Origin: Albidovulum sp. bin36
GTDB lineage: Bacteria; Pseudomonadota; Alphaproteobacteria; Rhodobacterales; Rhodobacteraceae
Direction: 5' to 3'
NCBI GenBank assembly: GCA_002238565.1
Contig: MPMP01000021.1
Span: forward strand, 1-63,303
Length of the DNA: 63,303 bases
The stretch's first letter is position 1. Each line of letters starts with the position of its first letter. The translations under genes and the position numbers were made by a program. The notes under the pieces were generated by a model that was not told the origin of the DNA, made no database searches, and saw only the letters and a list, made by a program, of their open reading frames with translations. Positions 51,055 through 61,446 of this stretch are shown here, in pieces.

Positions 51055-51423
51055 ATGATCCAGATGCAGACAAATCTGGATGTCGCAGACAATTCGGGAG
51101 CGCGCCGGGTGCAGTGCATCAAGGTGCTGGGCGGTTCGAAGCGCAAGTTCGCGTCGGTCGGCGACATCATCATCGTTTCTGTAAAGGAGGCGATTCCCCG
51201 CGGTCGCGTCAAAAAGGGCGATTTAAGGCGCGCCGTCGTCGTGCGAACGGCGAAGGAGGTGAGGCGCGAGGACGGAACGTCGATTCGATTCGACCGCAAC
51301 GCCGCGGTCATAGTCAACAACAACAACGAGCCGATCGGCACGCGCATCTTCGGGCCCGTCGTGCGCGAGCTTCGCGCCAGGCGGTTCATGAAGATCGTTT
51401 CGCTGGCTCCGGAGGTGCTGTGA
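51055..51423 (+). CDS. rplN: 50S ribosomal protein L14
   Basis: A 122-aa L14: [20 protein letters not shown], then [40 protein letters not shown] and the end [14 protein letters not shown]. It forms part of the inter-subunit bridge and binds the RsfS silencing factor. Starts 81 nt after rpsQ; the stop overlaps the rplX start by one base. Confidence 0.98.
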   Translation: MIQMQTNLDVADNSGARRVQCIKVLGGSKRKFASVGDIIIVSVKEAIPRGRVKKGDLRRAVVVRTAKEVRREDGTSIRFDRNAAVIVNNNNEPIGTRIFGPVVRELRARRFMKIVSLAPEVL

Positions 51424-51737
51424 TGGCGGCAAAGCTTAAAAAGGGCGACAAGGTTGTCGTTATCGCCGGCAGGGATCTCAATCTCGAGGGCGAGATAATC
51501 CGGGTCGACCCGAAGGCGGGCAAGGCCGTCGTGGAGGGCGTCAATCGGCAGCTTCGCCACACCAAGCCGCGCGGCGGCACGCAGGGCGGGCGCATTCCCA
51601 GGGACATGCCGATCGATCTTTCCAATCTCGCGCTCGTAGATCCCGCCAAGGGCGGTCCGACCCGCGTAGGGTTCCGAATGGAAGACGGAAAGAAGGTCAG
51701 GTTCGCCAAGAAGTCCGGAGCGAAAATCGATGGCTAG
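51423..51737 (+). CDS. rplX: 50S ribosomal protein L24
   Basis: A 104-aa L24 with a KOW motif ([20 protein letters not shown]), [20 protein letters not shown] and the basic end. It starts folding of the 5' domain of 23S rRNA. Start fixed by the TGATG overlap with rplN. Its end overlaps rplE by 8 nt. Confidence 0.97.
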   Translation: MAAKLKKGDKVVVIAGRDLNLEGEIIRVDPKAGKAVVEGVNRQLRHTKPRGGTQGGRIPRDMPIDLSNLALVDPAKGGPTRVGFRMEDGKKVRFAKKSGAKIDG

Positions 51738-52281
51738 AGAGTTGCCGAGGCTAAAGCAGAAATACTTCGACAAGGGGCGCGACGCCCTGAAAACGGAGTT
51801 CGGCTACCGAAACGACATGATGATTCCCAAGCTGGACAAAGTCGTGCTCAATATGGGCGTGGGCGAAGCGGTGAAGGATTCAAAAAAGATCGGTTCGGCT
51901 GAATCGGAGCTGACGCGCATCGCCGGCCAGAAGGCGGTGATTACCCGCGCCCGCAGGTCCATCGCGGGGTTCAGGCTGCGCGAAGGCATGCAGGTCGGCG
52001 TGAAGGTGACCCTTCGAGGCGACCGCATGTACGAGTTCCTCGACAGGCTCGTCACCGTGGCGCTGCCGCGCGTGCGCGACTTCCGAGGGCTGTCCCCGAA
52101 ATCGTTCGACGGCCGCGGGAACTTTGCGATGGGGCTTCGCGAGCACATCGTTTTTCCGGAAATCGACTACGATTCCGTCGATGAAACGCGCGGGCTGGAT
52201 ATCGCGGTCTGCACTACGGCGAATAGCGACGCCGAGGCGAAAAGCCTGCTGGCGCAATTCAATTTTCCGTTCATGAACTGA
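51730..52281 (+). CDS. rplE: 50S ribosomal protein L5
   Basis: A 183-aa L5 with [18 protein letters not shown], the [20 protein letters not shown] segment, [20 protein letters not shown] and [20 protein letters not shown]. It contacts 5S rRNA and the P-site tRNA. Its first codons lie inside the end of rplX. Confidence 0.98.
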   Translation: MARELPRLKQKYFDKGRDALKTEFGYRNDMMIPKLDKVVLNMGVGEAVKDSKKIGSAESELTRIAGQKAVITRARRSIAGFRLREGMQVGVKVTLRGDRMYEFLDRLVTVALPRVRDFRGLSPKSFDGRGNFAMGLREHIVFPEIDYDSVDETRGLDIAVCTTANSDAEAKSLLAQFNFPFMN

Positions 52282-52301
52282 ACGACAAGGAGATCTGATT
52301 G

Positions 52302-52607
52302 ATGGCGAAGAAGGCAATGGTCGAGCGCGAACTCAAGCGCAGGGCGATGGTCGAAAAATACGCGGAGAAGCGCGCCGAACTCAAGGCGGTGGCGAATGAT
52401 CGCGAAGCCCCGATGGAAGAGAGATTCAAGGCGACGCTCAAGCTTGCCAAGCTTCCGCGCAATTCTTCGGCGACGCGGCTGCACAATCGCTGCGAACTGA
52501 CCGGGCGCCCGAAGGGCTATTACCGAAAGCTCAAGATTTCGCGCATAGCCTTGCGCGAACTCGGCGGCTCCGGGCAAATCCCCGGCATGGTCAAGTCGAG
52601 CTGGTAG
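52302..52607 (+). CDS. rpsN: 30S ribosomal protein S14 (zinc-free form)
   Basis: A 101-aa S14 of the long form lacking the CxxC zinc motifs: [40 protein letters not shown] and [24 protein letters not shown] directly before the ATG could also start it. It binds the head of the small subunit. GGAG precedes the start. Confidence 0.97.
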   Translation: MAKKAMVERELKRRAMVEKYAEKRAELKAVANDREAPMEERFKATLKLAKLPRNSSATRLHNRCELTGRPKGYYRKLKISRIALRELGGSGQIPGMVKSSW

Positions 52608-52621
52608 GGAGGCGCAGAACG

Positions 52622-53017
52622 ATGGTCAACGATCCACTCGGCGACATGCTGACTCGCATCCGCAACGCTCAGCTGCGCGGCAAGCCGACCGTGCGGACTC
52701 CCGCATCCAAGGTGCGCCGCTGGGTTCTCGACGTGCTCGAGAGCGAAGGGTACATTCGCGGCTACGAGGCGGCCGAATCGAAAAACGGCCATCCCGAGAT
52801 CGAGATATCGCTGAAATACTTCGAAGGAAGCCCGGCAATTCGCGAGCTGAAGCGCGTGTCCAAGCCGGGCCGCCGCGTCTACTCGAATGTCAAGAGCCTG
52901 CCGTCGGTTCGCCAGGGTCTCGGGGTCGCCATCGTGTCGACCGCCCAGGGCATCATGTCCGATGCCGACGCGCGCGTCAGAAACGTGGGCGGCGAAGTGC
53001 TGTGCACGGTATTTTAG
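52622..53017 (+). CDS. rpsH: 30S ribosomal protein S8
   Basis: A 131-aa S8: [55 protein letters not shown] and [20 protein letters not shown] ending GGEVLCTVF. It binds 16S helix 21, and in enterobacteria it represses the spc operon. Confidence 0.98.
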   Translation: MVNDPLGDMLTRIRNAQLRGKPTVRTPASKVRRWVLDVLESEGYIRGYEAAESKNGHPEIEISLKYFEGSPAIRELKRVSKPGRRVYSNVKSLPSVRQGLGVAIVSTAQGIMSDADARVRNVGGEVLCTVF

Positions 53018-53027
53018 GGAGGACGCA

Positions 53028-53561
53028 ATGTCGCGAATAGGCAAAAGGCCGGTGCAGATTCCGGACGGCGTCGAGGCCAGCGTGTCCGGCCAGACGGTGG
53101 AGGTCAGCGGCCCCAGGGGCGTTAGGCGCTTTGTCGCCGGAGACAACGTCGCGGTCGCGATGGAAAACGGCAGCATCGTCGTCAGGCCTCGCGGGCCGTC
53201 GAAGCGCGCGCGCCAGCAGTGGGGCATGTCGCGTACCATGGTCGCGAACTGCGTAGAGGGGGTCGTCAACGGATTCCGGAAGACCCTGGATATCACCGGC
53301 GTCGGCTACCGGGCGCAGCTCGATGGCGGCGACCTCAAGCTGACGCTGGGATTCAGCCACGAGGTAAGGTTCTCGATACCCGAAGACGTTTCGATCACGC
53401 TTCCAAGGCCCACGCAGATAATCGTCGAGGGCATCGACTCGCAGCAGGTCGGACAGGTGGCGGCGAATATTCGCAGGTGGCGCAGGCCCGAGCCGTATAA
53501 AGGCAAGGGAATCCGCTACGCGGGCGAATTCATTTTCCGCAAGGACACGAAGCGCAAGTAG
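53028..53561 (+). CDS. rplF: 50S ribosomal protein L6
   Basis: A 177-aa L6 with the repeated alpha/beta fold: [40 protein letters not shown], then [20 protein letters not shown] and [20 protein letters not shown]. It lies near the sarcin-ricin loop. ATG 53028 gives the family start; the frame is open upstream inside rpsH. Confidence 0.98.
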   Translation: MSRIGKRPVQIPDGVEASVSGQTVEVSGPRGVRRFVAGDNVAVAMENGSIVVRPRGPSKRARQQWGMSRTMVANCVEGVVNGFRKTLDITGVGYRAQLDGGDLKLTLGFSHEVRFSIPEDVSITLPRPTQIIVEGIDSQQVGQVAANIRRWRRPEPYKGKGIRYAGEFIFRKDTKRK

Positions 53562-53572
53562 GAACAGCGACC

Positions 53573-53932
53573 ATGGCAGCTAGAAAAAAAGAGTTGTTTG
53601 CGAAGCGGCGAACGCGCGTGCGCAACCGCCTTAAGAAATTCGCCCGGGGGCGCCTCCGCCTGTCCGTCCACAGGTCCAACCTGCACATCGCGGCGCAGGT
53701 TATCGACGACGAAAAGGGCGTAACCTTGGCATCCGCCTCCTCCAGGGACAAGTCGCTCGAATTGGAGCGCGGAAGCAATGTCGGCGCCGCCGCGAAAGTC
53801 GGCGCCGCGATCGCGGAAAGAGCCAAGGAAGCCGGCGTTTCGGAATGCTATTTCGACCGCGGCGGATTTCTTTACCATGGGCGCGTCCGCGCGCTCGCCG
53901 AGGCGGCCCGCGAGGGCGGCCTGCGATTTTAG
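53573..53932 (+). CDS. rplR: 50S ribosomal protein L18
   Basis: A 119-aa L18 with [33 protein letters not shown] and the end [20 protein letters not shown] followed by REGGLRF. It binds 5S rRNA together with L5. Normal length, 12 nt before rpsE. Confidence 0.98.
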   Translation: MAARKKELFAKRRTRVRNRLKKFARGRLRLSVHRSNLHIAAQVIDDEKGVTLASASSRDKSLELERGSNVGAAAKVGAAIAERAKEAGVSECYFDRGGFLYHGRVRALAEAAREGGLRF

Positions 53933-53944
53933 GAGGATTGTCGA

Positions 53945-54490
53945 ATGGCAAGAGAGGATAGTCGCCGCGGGCGCGAGGAGCAGCCTGAATTCGGCGACCG
54001 CCTTGTGGCGATCAACAGGGTTTCGAAGACGGTCAAGGGCGGCAAGCGGTTCGGGTTTTCCGCGCTCGTGGTCGTGGGCGATCAGAAGGGCCGCGTCGGG
54101 TACGGCAAGGGAAAGGCCAAGGAAGTGCCCGAAGCGATTCGCAAGGCTACCGAGCGGGCCAAGAAAAACATGGTTCGCGTACCGCTGCGCGAGGGCCGCA
54201 CCCTGCACCACGACATCGAGGGCAAGCACGGCGCGGGCAAGGTGATACTAAGAACCGCGCCCCAGGGAACCGGCATCATCGCCGGCGGGCCGATGCGAGC
54301 GGTTTTCGAAATGCTCGGCGTCCAGGACGTGGTGGCCAAGTCGATCGGCTCCGCGAATGCCTACAACATGATTCGCGCGACGATGGACGCCTTGAACAAG
54401 AGCGCGAGTCCTCGCTGGGTCGCGTACCGCCGCGGCAAGAAGGTTTCCCACATTCTGAGAAAGCCGGAAGCCGAGGCGGCGAGCGCCTAG
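53945..54490 (+). CDS. rpsE: 30S ribosomal protein S5
   Basis: A 181-aa S5: [40 protein letters not shown] and [20 protein letters not shown] with [20 protein letters not shown]. It lies by the mRNA entry site and affects accuracy. The C-terminus is a little longer than in E. coli, as is common in alphaproteobacteria. Confidence 0.98.
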   Translation: MAREDSRRGREEQPEFGDRLVAINRVSKTVKGGKRFGFSALVVVGDQKGRVGYGKGKAKEVPEAIRKATERAKKNMVRVPLREGRTLHHDIEGKHGAGKVILRTAPQGTGIIAGGPMRAVFEMLGVQDVVAKSIGSANAYNMIRATMDALNKSASPRWVAYRRGKKVSHILRKPEAEAASA

Positions 54491-54503
54491 GGAGCGAAGA
54501 GAA

Positions 54504-54722
54504 ATGCCAGGAACTATTCTTGTCAAGCAAATCGGTTCGCCGATCCGGCGGCCGGCCAAGCAGCGGCAGACGCTTATCGGCCTCGGCCTAAACAAGATGC
54601 ACAAGATTCGGGAGCTGGAAGACACGCCCGCGATTCGGGGCATGGTTGCAAAAATTCCGCATCTTGCCGAAATCGTTGAAGAAAGGCCCGCGAAACCGGG
54701 CCGGGAAGCGAAAGAAGGGTGA
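54504..54722 (+). CDS. rpmD: 50S ribosomal protein L30
   Basis: A 72-aa L30 with [40 protein letters not shown] and [14 protein letters not shown], followed by a short basic tail not present in all families. Usual place between rpsE and rplO. Confidence 0.96.
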   Translation: MPGTILVKQIGSPIRRPAKQRQTLIGLGLNKMHKIRELEDTPAIRGMVAKIPHLAEIVEERPAKPGREAKEG

Positions 54723-54729
54723 CGGGGTC

Positions 54730-55194
54730 ATGAAACTCAATGAGCTGAGCGACAAGGCGGGCTCCAGCCGCAATCGCAAGCGCGTCGGCAGAGGGCCGGG
54801 TTCGGGAACGGGCAAGACCGCCGGGCGCGGCATGAAGGGCCAGAAGTCCCGGTCCGGCGTTTCCCTCAAAGGGTTCGAAGGCGGGCAGATGCCGCTGTAC
54901 CAGCGAATGCCGAAGCGGGGCTTCCGCAACCCGGGACGCAAGTCGTTCGGGCTGGTCAACCTGGGAATTCTGCAGAAATTCATCGATGCCGGAAAGATCG
55001 ATCCCGAATCGCCGGTCACGGAAAAGGAGCTGGTGGAGTCCGGCGCGGCGCGGTCCGCGCCCGACGGTGTCCGGGTCCTTGGCAAGGGCGAATTGCGCGC
55101 GAAAATAAATCTCGTCGTGGCCGGCGCATCGAAGCCGGCGATCGCGGCGGTGGAGGCTCTCGGCGGCACGATCGAAACGCGAAAGGCGAATTAG
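54730..55194 (+). CDS. rplO: 50S ribosomal protein L15
   Basis: A 154-aa L15 with [20 protein letters not shown], the Gly-rich [20 protein letters not shown], the segment [17 protein letters not shown] and a C-terminal globular part with [21 protein letters not shown] 54730 was selected at the family start. secY follows after 87 nt. Confidence 0.97.
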   Translation: MKLNELSDKAGSSRNRKRVGRGPGSGTGKTAGRGMKGQKSRSGVSLKGFEGGQMPLYQRMPKRGFRNPGRKSFGLVNLGILQKFIDAGKIDPESPVTEKELVESGAARSAPDGVRVLGKGELRAKINLVVAGASKPAIAAVEALGGTIETRKAN

Positions 55195-55281
55195 CCTTGG
55201 ACGGGGCTTGGAGGTCCGGTCGCCGCAACCTACATTAAGAACGCGAGCCCTACGGTTCGTTGCAGCATAAAGGAATAGCGC

Positions 55282-56631
55282 ATGGTGTCAGCGGCTGAAC
55301 AGATGGCTTCCAATCTGAGCTGGAGCGCGTTCGGAAAGGCAACGGATCTACGCAATCGAATTCTCTTCACCCTCGGGCTGCTGATCGTCTATCGAATCGG
55401 GACCTATATCCCGGTCCCCGGCATCGACACCATCGCGCTCAAGGAATTCGTCGATACGGCGTCGACCGGCATCGGCGGCATGCTAAACATGTTCACGGGC
55501 GGAGCCATCGGCCGGATGGGGGTCTTCGCGCTGGGCATCATGCCGTACATTTCCGCGTCGATTATCGTGCAGCTTCTGGCGGCGATGGTCCCGCAGCTCG
55601 AGCAGCTCAAAAAGGAAGGCGAGCAGGGCCGCAAGAAAATCAACCAGTATACGCGCTACGGCACCGTATTCCTCGCGACATTCCAGGCCTACGGGCTGGC
55701 CGTTAGCATCGAATCCGGGGACCTGGCGCTCGACCCGGGCTGGTACTTTAGAATGTCGTGCATCGTGACGCTGGTCGGCGGCACGATGTTCCTGATGTGG
55801 CTTGGCGAGCAGATCACCGCCCGAGGGATCGGAAACGGGATATCGCTGATCATATTTACCGGAATCATCGCTGAAATCCCGGCCGCTCTCGCGCAGTTCT
55901 TCAGCCAGGGCCGCTCCGGCGCGCTGTCGCCGGCCGTAATTGTCGGCGTAATCGTCATGGTTGTCGTCGTCATCGGCTTCGTCGTGCATATGGAGCGCGC
56001 GCTAAGAAAAATACGCATTGAGTATCCGAGGCGGCAGGTGGGCATGAAAGTCTACGACGGCGGCGCTTCGCATCTCCCGCTCAAGATCAACCCGTCGGGC
56101 GTTATTCCGCCGATATTCGCATCGTCGCTTCTGCTTCTTCCGACGACGGTTTCGACATTTTCCGGCAATTCGACAAGCCCGCTGATGTCGACGATCCTCG
56201 CCTACTTCGGGCCGGGGCAGCCGCTTTATTTGCTTTTCTTCGTGGCGATGATCGTTTTCTTCGCCTATTTCTATACAGCGAACGTGTCGTTCAAAACCGA
56301 CGATGTCGCGGACAACCTGAAGAACCAGAACGGCTTCATCCCGGGCATCCGCCCCGGCAAGAACACGGCCGCCTATCTCGACTATGTCGTTGTAAGGATT
56401 CTCGTGCTTGGCTCGGCATACCTGTCGGCGGTCTGCCTGCTACCCGAGATTCTGCGATCGCAATTGGCTATTCCGTTCTATTTCGGCGGCACCTCGGTTT
56501 TGATCGTAGTGTCCGTGACCATGGATACCATCAGCCAAGTTCAGTCCCATCTTCTCGCCCATCAATACGAAGGCCTAATCGAGCGTTCTCAGCTTCGGGG
56601 CAAGCGCCGCAGAAGCAGGGGAAGAAAGTAG
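55282..56631 (+). CDS. secY: Preprotein translocase subunit SecY
   Basis: A 449-aa channel protein with ten predicted membrane helices. Typical segments are the first helix region ILFTLGLLIVYRIGTYIPVP, GIMPYISASIIVQLLAAMVP, INPSGVIPPIFASSLLLLP and the cytoplasmic GFIPGIRPGKNTAAYLDYVV. It forms the Sec channel with SecE (29050-29247) and SecG. adk follows after 3 nt. Confidence 0.98.
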   Translation: MVSAAEQMASNLSWSAFGKATDLRNRILFTLGLLIVYRIGTYIPVPGIDTIALKEFVDTASTGIGGMLNMFTGGAIGRMGVFALGIMPYISASIIVQLLAAMVPQLEQLKKEGEQGRKKINQYTRYGTVFLATFQAYGLAVSIESGDLALDPGWYFRMSCIVTLVGGTMFLMWLGEQITARGIGNGISLIIFTGIIAEIPAALAQFFSQGRSGALSPAVIVGVIVMVVVVIGFVVHMERALRKIRIEYPRRQVGMKVYDGGASHLPLKINPSGVIPPIFASSLLLLPTTVSTFSGNSTSPLMSTILAYFGPGQPLYLLFFVAMIVFFAYFYTANVSFKTDDVADNLKNQNGFIPGIRPGKNTAAYLDYVVVRILVLGSAYLSAVCLLPEILRSQLAIPFYFGGTSVLIVVSVTMDTISQVQSHLLAHQYEGLIERSQLRGKRRRSRGRK

Positions 56632-56634
56632 ATC

Positions 56635-57288
56635 ATGGATATTGTTTTGCTCGGCCCGCCCGGGTCGGGCAAGGGCACGCAGGCCAATGCGCTTATCGAA
56701 TCGCGCGGCATGGTGCAGCTATCGACCGGCGACATGCTGAGGGAAGCGCGGATCTCGGGAACGGAGCTTGGAAGGCAGGTCGCGGCCATCATGGACGCCG
56801 GCGAACTCGTTACCGACGACATTGTCAACGCCCTGATCGGCCAGAAGCTGGCGCTCGGAGGCGATTCGGAGTTCATTTTCGACGGCTTTCCGCGAACGCT
56901 CGCGCAGGCGGACGCGCTTTCGGATCTACTGGAGCAGCACGGCCGAAGGCTAGACGCGGTCATTGAGCTCCTCATTGATCCCGAAGAGCTCGTGGCGAGA
57001 ATTTCAAACCGAGTCTCCTGCCCGAACTGCGGCGCGGTCTACAATTTGCACACGATGCCGCCCGCGCGAGAGGGATACTGCGACGATTGCCCGGATCAGA
57101 AGCTTGCGAAACGCGGCGACGACAACGCGGAGTCGCTTAATACGCGCCTCCTCGAATACTACCGGAAGACATCTCCGCTAATCGGCTACTACCACAAGGC
57201 CGGCGTGCTGCGGCGCGTCGACAGCGATCGCGACATCGACAGCGTATCCGGGGAAATTTCGGCGATTCTCGACAAGTCCGCGGCGTAG
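56635..57288 (+). CDS. adk: Adenylate kinase with Cys4 zinc lid
   Basis: A 217-aa kinase: P loop LLGPPGSGKGTQA, AMP site STGDMLREA and DGFPRTLAQADAL. The LID carries CPNC and CDDC spaced by 16 residues, a zinc-binding type. It balances AMP, ADP and ATP. It is the last gene of the S10/spc cluster here; the expected rpsM-rpsK-rpoA-rplQ do not follow, and the next gene converges from the other strand after 90 nt. Confidence 0.97.
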   Translation: MDIVLLGPPGSGKGTQANALIESRGMVQLSTGDMLREARISGTELGRQVAAIMDAGELVTDDIVNALIGQKLALGGDSEFIFDGFPRTLAQADALSDLLEQHGRRLDAVIELLIDPEELVARISNRVSCPNCGAVYNLHTMPPAREGYCDDCPDQKLAKRGDDNAESLNTRLLEYYRKTSPLIGYYHKAGVLRRVDSDRDIDSVSGEISAILDKSAA

Positions 57289-57378
57289 CCGCCGGGATTG
57301 CCGCTCGGGCTTGAGAGACCGGCGCGCTTCGGCTTGAGTTTCGACCGATCCGCCGGCGACGCGCGCAGGCGTTTCCGG

Positions 57379-58470
57379 CTAGTCCAAATCCTGGAACACC
57401 TTGTTGTGCGTATTGTTGCACCGAACGAAACTGGATTTTTCCGGCAGCTGCCCGATTTTTTCGGCGCCGACGTAGCTGCAAGTGCTGCGCAAGCCTCCGA
57501 GAAGGTCAACGACGGTATCGTCCAGGGACGGGCGAAACGGAATCAGTACCGTACGCCCTTCGCTTGACCGGTAGTTCTGAAGGCCGCCGAAATGCTTTTC
57601 GTTGGCGGTCTTGGAACTCATTCCGTAGAATTCGACGAATTCGCGCTTTTCAATGATCGGCTTGCCGCATTCATCGACTTCATCGGTATGGAAGAATCTC
57701 GAAATCACGGTCCCGCCGCCTTCGGGATGCCCCGCTAGCATGCCGCCGAGCATGACGAAGTCGGCGCCGCCGGCGAGGGCTTTGGCGACATCGCCGGGTA
57801 CCGTGCAGCCGCCGTCGGCGACGATGGCCTTGCCGATCCGGTGAGCCGAATGCACGCATTCCTGTATCGCCGAGAATTGAGGGTAGCCGACCCCGGTCTT
57901 GACGCGCGTCTCGCAGACGCTTCCGCCGCCTATTCCCACCTTCACGATGTCGGCGCCCGCTTCGATCAGCCGGGTCGTCTGCTCATGGGTCACGACATTG
58001 CCGGCGATGACGACGACTTTCGGGAACATGGCGCGAAATTTCTTCACTCTGTTCAGGAATCGGTTCGTATAGCCGTTGGCGACATCCAGGCAGGCGTATT
58101 TTATTCTGCCTTTCGCTCGGTTTTCGGCATCGACGAACTTTTGCAAGTCCTCGTCGCTGATTCCGATCGTCGCCGCCGTGAAGTCGCCCCGTTCCGACGT
58201 TCCGTTGAAGAATTCGGCTAGCTCCGCGGCCGTGTGGAATTTTGTCAGGCAGGTGAATATCCCGTGCCTGCGCAATGCGTCGGCCATGGCGGTCGTGCCG
58301 ACGCCGTCCATATTGGCGGCCATGATCGGAACGCCGATGAATTCCGCCCCGGCGCGCTCGCCGAACGCGACGCGCTTTTCGAGGTCGACCTGTTTGCGGC
58401 TAGCAATAGGGCTCTTGTCCGGAACGATTAGAACGTCGTCGTAGTCCAGTTTGACATCTTCGCTGATCAT
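57379..58470 (-). CDS. guaC: GMP reductase
   Basis: A 363-aa IMPDH/GMPR-family (beta/alpha)8 enzyme without CBS domains. It has [10 protein letters not shown] at the start, the catalytic-loop [20 protein letters not shown], the phosphate site [20 protein letters not shown], and [16 protein letters not shown] with the GMPR-type ending TCSYVGAEK. It reductively deaminates GMP to IMP. The catalytic Cys and following Thr are present, but the loop has Gly-Gly and Glu where E. coli has Gly-Pro and Thr. A small open frame overlaps its start by ATGA. Confidence 0.93.
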   Translation of the reverse strand: MISEDVKLDYDDVLIVPDKSPIASRKQVDLEKRVAFGERAGAEFIGVPIMAANMDGVGTTAMADALRRHGIFTCLTKFHTAAELAEFFNGTSERGDFTAATIGISDEDLQKFVDAENRAKGRIKYACLDVANGYTNRFLNRVKKFRAMFPKVVVIAGNVVTHEQTTRLIEAGADIVKVGIGGGSVCETRVKTGVGYPQFSAIQECVHSAHRIGKAIVADGGCTVPGDVAKALAGGADFVMLGGMLAGHPEGGGTVISRFFHTDEVDECGKPIIEKREFVEFYGMSSKTANEKHFGGLQNYRSSEGRTVLIPFRPSLDDTVVDLLGGLRSTCSYVGAEKIGQLPEKSSFVRCNNTHNKVFQDLD

Positions 58471-58652
58471 CGGGCCTGCTCCGGGCGATCGCCCGTCCGG
58501 GCGCGGGGCTCAGACGGGATTTCAGTTGAATTTGATTTCCGTTCCCGCATCATTTGCACATAGGCTTCATTCGCGCGAATTCCCCGCGCGGGCGCAAATG
58601 CAAAGTCGACAACGCCTGTTGGGCCGCCGGACAGCGACAAGGCGAGACTCAA
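58467..58652 (-). CDS. Small open frame overlapping the guaC start, unknown
   Basis: A 61-codon minus-strand frame from TTG 58652 (AGGA about 11 nt upstream) ends in a TGA that overlaps the guaC ATG (ATGA). The middle, FAFAPARGIRANEAYVQMMR, looks protein-like, but I recognise no family. It could be a leader peptide coupled to guaC, the tail of a lost upstream gene, or chance. Confidence 0.25.
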   Translation of the reverse strand: MSLALSLSGGPTGVVDFAFAPARGIRANEAYVQMMRERKSNSTEIPSEPRARTGDRPEQAR

Positions 58653-60183
58653 ACTGCTTCAATTCCTAGTCGCCTAGGAAGAACTGCGAAAAATCCGCTC
58701 GGTCCAGCGTCAATCCCTTTGCCGAAACCGGGTATCAAAATCGCCTGCGGGTGTCAAAGACGCAATTTGCACAAGCGGACGCATTTTCGGGATCCGCGAT
58801 TCTCCATGATTCCGCGCAGCCGCCGCTTAGCGGGCCGTCGAACCGCACTCTTCGTATTCCACGAGCTTCTATAAGAGTCCGCGCAATCCTAAATTTGATT
58901 CCGGTTTTTTCTCCTGCGTCGCGGGCGAGTTTCCAGCGCAGCCGTCCGTTCTGCCGGAGCTTGCTCCGGAATTCGATTTTTACGCATTCGAAAAAATTCT
59001 CGCCGAATCGGTCAGGCTGCTCTTCTGCAATCACATACCGCCCGGCTACGGGAACATCTCCCGCGGAACCCGCCGCCAACGCGCTCTTGCAAGCGCCGAC
59101 GGTTGGCCGCCTGGAATTGGCATGGGACGGTCCGGCATTGAATCCGACCGGATATCGCCGTCCTTGTTCGAGTCTGGCGCGCTTGAGAACCGCCGAGTGA
59201 TTCGCGGGGAACGCATCGGCATCGACAAAAATATAGGAGTGGTTTCGATGCCTCGGCTGACGAGTGTCCAACGAAATTTCCTGCTGCTGCTGCAAATACG
59301 CCGACTTTGAGGAGCTGCTTGCTCCGGCGAGATCCAGACGAATCTCTCTCGCCATTCCGGCCCGGCTTGCGGCACTCGCTCGACGAGACTCCGCGGCTCT
59401 GCAACCAAATTGCGCGAAATCGATGAATCGACTTGGCGGCGTTAGCCGAGCATGGCTTGCGCCTCCTCGCCGGAGCCTCCGCATAATTCATAGATGGCGC
59501 TGTCAAGTAGAAAAACCAACCTGATCGGAAAAAGCTGCTGCAAACTGCGGGAACGACGCCGGCAAGGCTAAAAAATGGCTGGAACCGCAAGAGAATCTTT
59601 CGCCGGCAAATGCCTTGCTACGCAATAGATCCTCTAGACTCTGCATAGCGGAGCATCGCCACGCCCGCTGCCGCTTTGTCCGCTGGAACGCGACGAAATC
59701 CGCCGCCGACAAATATTTCACGGAATAAATAAGCGTATGGAATCCGATCGCCAGGCAAAAATCTTGAATCGCCTTGAAGAGCTACGGAACGCCTATTCGC
59801 GGGCGACTGCGGAAGGCGGAACGACGACAACAATTATCCGCGCGGCGAATAGGCGGAGGCGGCATCGAATCGTTCAATGGCCACCTGTTGTCGCGGCGTC
59901 GGTCGCATTGCGGCGCATTGGATTCTCGATAGTCTAGATCTGCGCGGTCAAGTCAAAGCTGCTGGCGCGGCATCGTCGTCATCGGTCCGCCGCGGCAGTT
60001 GTCGCATCGAGGCTGCGCGGTTGCCGTATTTCGATTGCCAACCGATTGCAAAGTGGTAATGGAACCGTGTTGGAGACTTGGCTGTTCCGGCCTGGACCGT
60101 GGCTGGAGCATTCGTCGGAGCAATTCGGGTTTTGCAGCCGGTAAGCTAGGGTCTCGCGTTGGAATCGGCAGGGACGGTTCGCA
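58653..60183. other. About 1.5 kb without a recognisable gene
   Basis: A 249-codon frame on the minus strand (58735-59484) is the longest reading. It is Arg/Ser/Ala-rich and has no motif I know. A short plus-strand start (MESDRQAKILNRLEELRNAY, from 59737) also looks protein-like but ends after 66 codons. The region is either decayed coding DNA or a lineage-specific gene. Confidence 0.45.
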
Positions 60184-61446
60184 ATGGATAAATTGGAAAG
60201 CGAATTTACCGTAATAGGCGCCGGGATGGTCGGAGTCTGCTGCGCCCTCTATCTACAGAAAGAAGGCTTCAAGGTATCCCTTGTCGACAAAGGCGCGCCC
60301 GGAGAGGCGGCATCCTTCGGGAATCTCGGCATAATAGGGATTGGAAGCTGTCCGCCGCTCGCATTGCCCGGCATTCTCAGGCAAGTTCCCGGCATGCTTT
60401 TGGATCCCGGCGCTCCACTGAAATTTCGGTGGCGGGATTTCCCCGGCACGCTTCCCTGGCTGCTGCGCCTGCTGCCGGAATCCCGAAGGGAGCGCGTGGA
60501 AGAAATCGCGAGCCGCCGCCAGTCCCTGCTGAGCAAGGTTCATGAGGCGCTGGATCCGCTGGTTTCCGAATCCGGCGCGAACGACCTCATGCGAAAGACG
60601 GGGCTATTGATCACTTTCGAGAGCGACGCCGCATTTGAAAACGCATCGTATGCGCTTGATCTCCGCCGTCGGAACGGCGTCGAAATCGAAGTGCTCGACG
60701 GCGATGAAACTCGCCAGTTCGAGCCGTCGCTTTCCGCAAGCGTGGTTCGATCCTGGCGAATTCCGGAACTTGTTCATGTTCGGGATCCCGGAGCTCTGGT
60801 GAAAAAATTCGCCGGTCTATTCGCAGCCCGCGGGGGAACGATACGAAAGGGCGAAATTACTGGCTTCGCTATGGGAGCGAGAGGCGTTGAAGCGCTTCGA
60901 ACCAGAGACGGGCCGATCGAAGTCGGCAATGTCGTCCTGGCAGCCGGCGCGTGGTCCCGGAAACTGGCGAAATTGCTTGGCTCGTCTCTGCCGCTAGTGG
61001 CCGAGCGCGGCTACCATACAGTGTTTCTGGATGCCGAACCGAATATTCGCGTGCCTATTATTTCATCCGAGCGGAAGCTGGCGGTAACGCCCATGAGCAA
61101 CGGCGTGCGCGCCGGCGGGTTCTCCGAATTTGCAAACCCGGATGCGCCGCCGGATATGAGGCATGCGCAAAGAGCTCGGCAGCATGCCGAAGCGATGTTC
61201 CCCGAACTGAGATCCGCGAGACACTCCGAATGGATGGGGCCGCGCCCCGCATTTCCCGACTCGATCCCTGTGATTGGCCGGTCGCCTCGATGTCGGAATG
61301 CATGGTTTGCGTTCGGCCATGATCATATCGGGCTCACGTTGGGAGCGATCACGGGCAGGCTGATTTCGGAAATGGCGGCAGGCAAGCCGACAACGGTCGA
61401 CATCTCGCCGTTCGCGCCGGGCCGTTTCCGCGGTCTCCGGATATAG
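60184..61446 (+). CDS. DadA-like FAD-dependent amino-acid oxidoreductase
   Basis: A 420-aa DAO-superfamily flavoprotein. The FAD motif VIGAGMVGVCCALYLQKEGF (residues 10-29) is followed by ASFGNLGIIG, as in D-amino-acid dehydrogenases, and the C-terminus has GPRPAFPDSIPVIGRSPR and FGHDHIGLTLGAITGRL. It probably oxidises a D-amino acid or an imino acid and passes electrons to the membrane chain. It stands alone on this strand, with an enolase-family gene converging from the right. Confidence 0.88.
   Translation: MDKLESEFTVIGAGMVGVCCALYLQKEGFKVSLVDKGAPGEAASFGNLGIIGIGSCPPLALPGILRQVPGMLLDPGAPLKFRWRDFPGTLPWLLRLLPESRRERVEEIASRRQSLLSKVHEALDPLVSESGANDLMRKTGLLITFESDAAFENASYALDLRRRNGVEIEVLDGDETRQFEPSLSASVVRSWRIPELVHVRDPGALVKKFAGLFAARGGTIRKGEITGFAMGARGVEALRTRDGPIEVGNVVLAAGAWSRKLAKLLGSSLPLVAERGYHTVFLDAEPNIRVPIISSERKLAVTPMSNGVRAGGFSEFANPDAPPDMRHAQRARQHAEAMFPELRSARHSEWMGPRPAFPDSIPVIGRSPRCRNAWFAFGHDHIGLTLGAITGRLISEMAAGKPTTVDISPFAPGRFRGLRI

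Noticed and set aside
58735..59484. A 249-codon minus-strand frame in the gap between guaC and the DadA-like gene.
   Set aside because: Composition is Arg/Ser-rich, no motif is recognisable and competing frames overlap it; not strong enough to call a gene.
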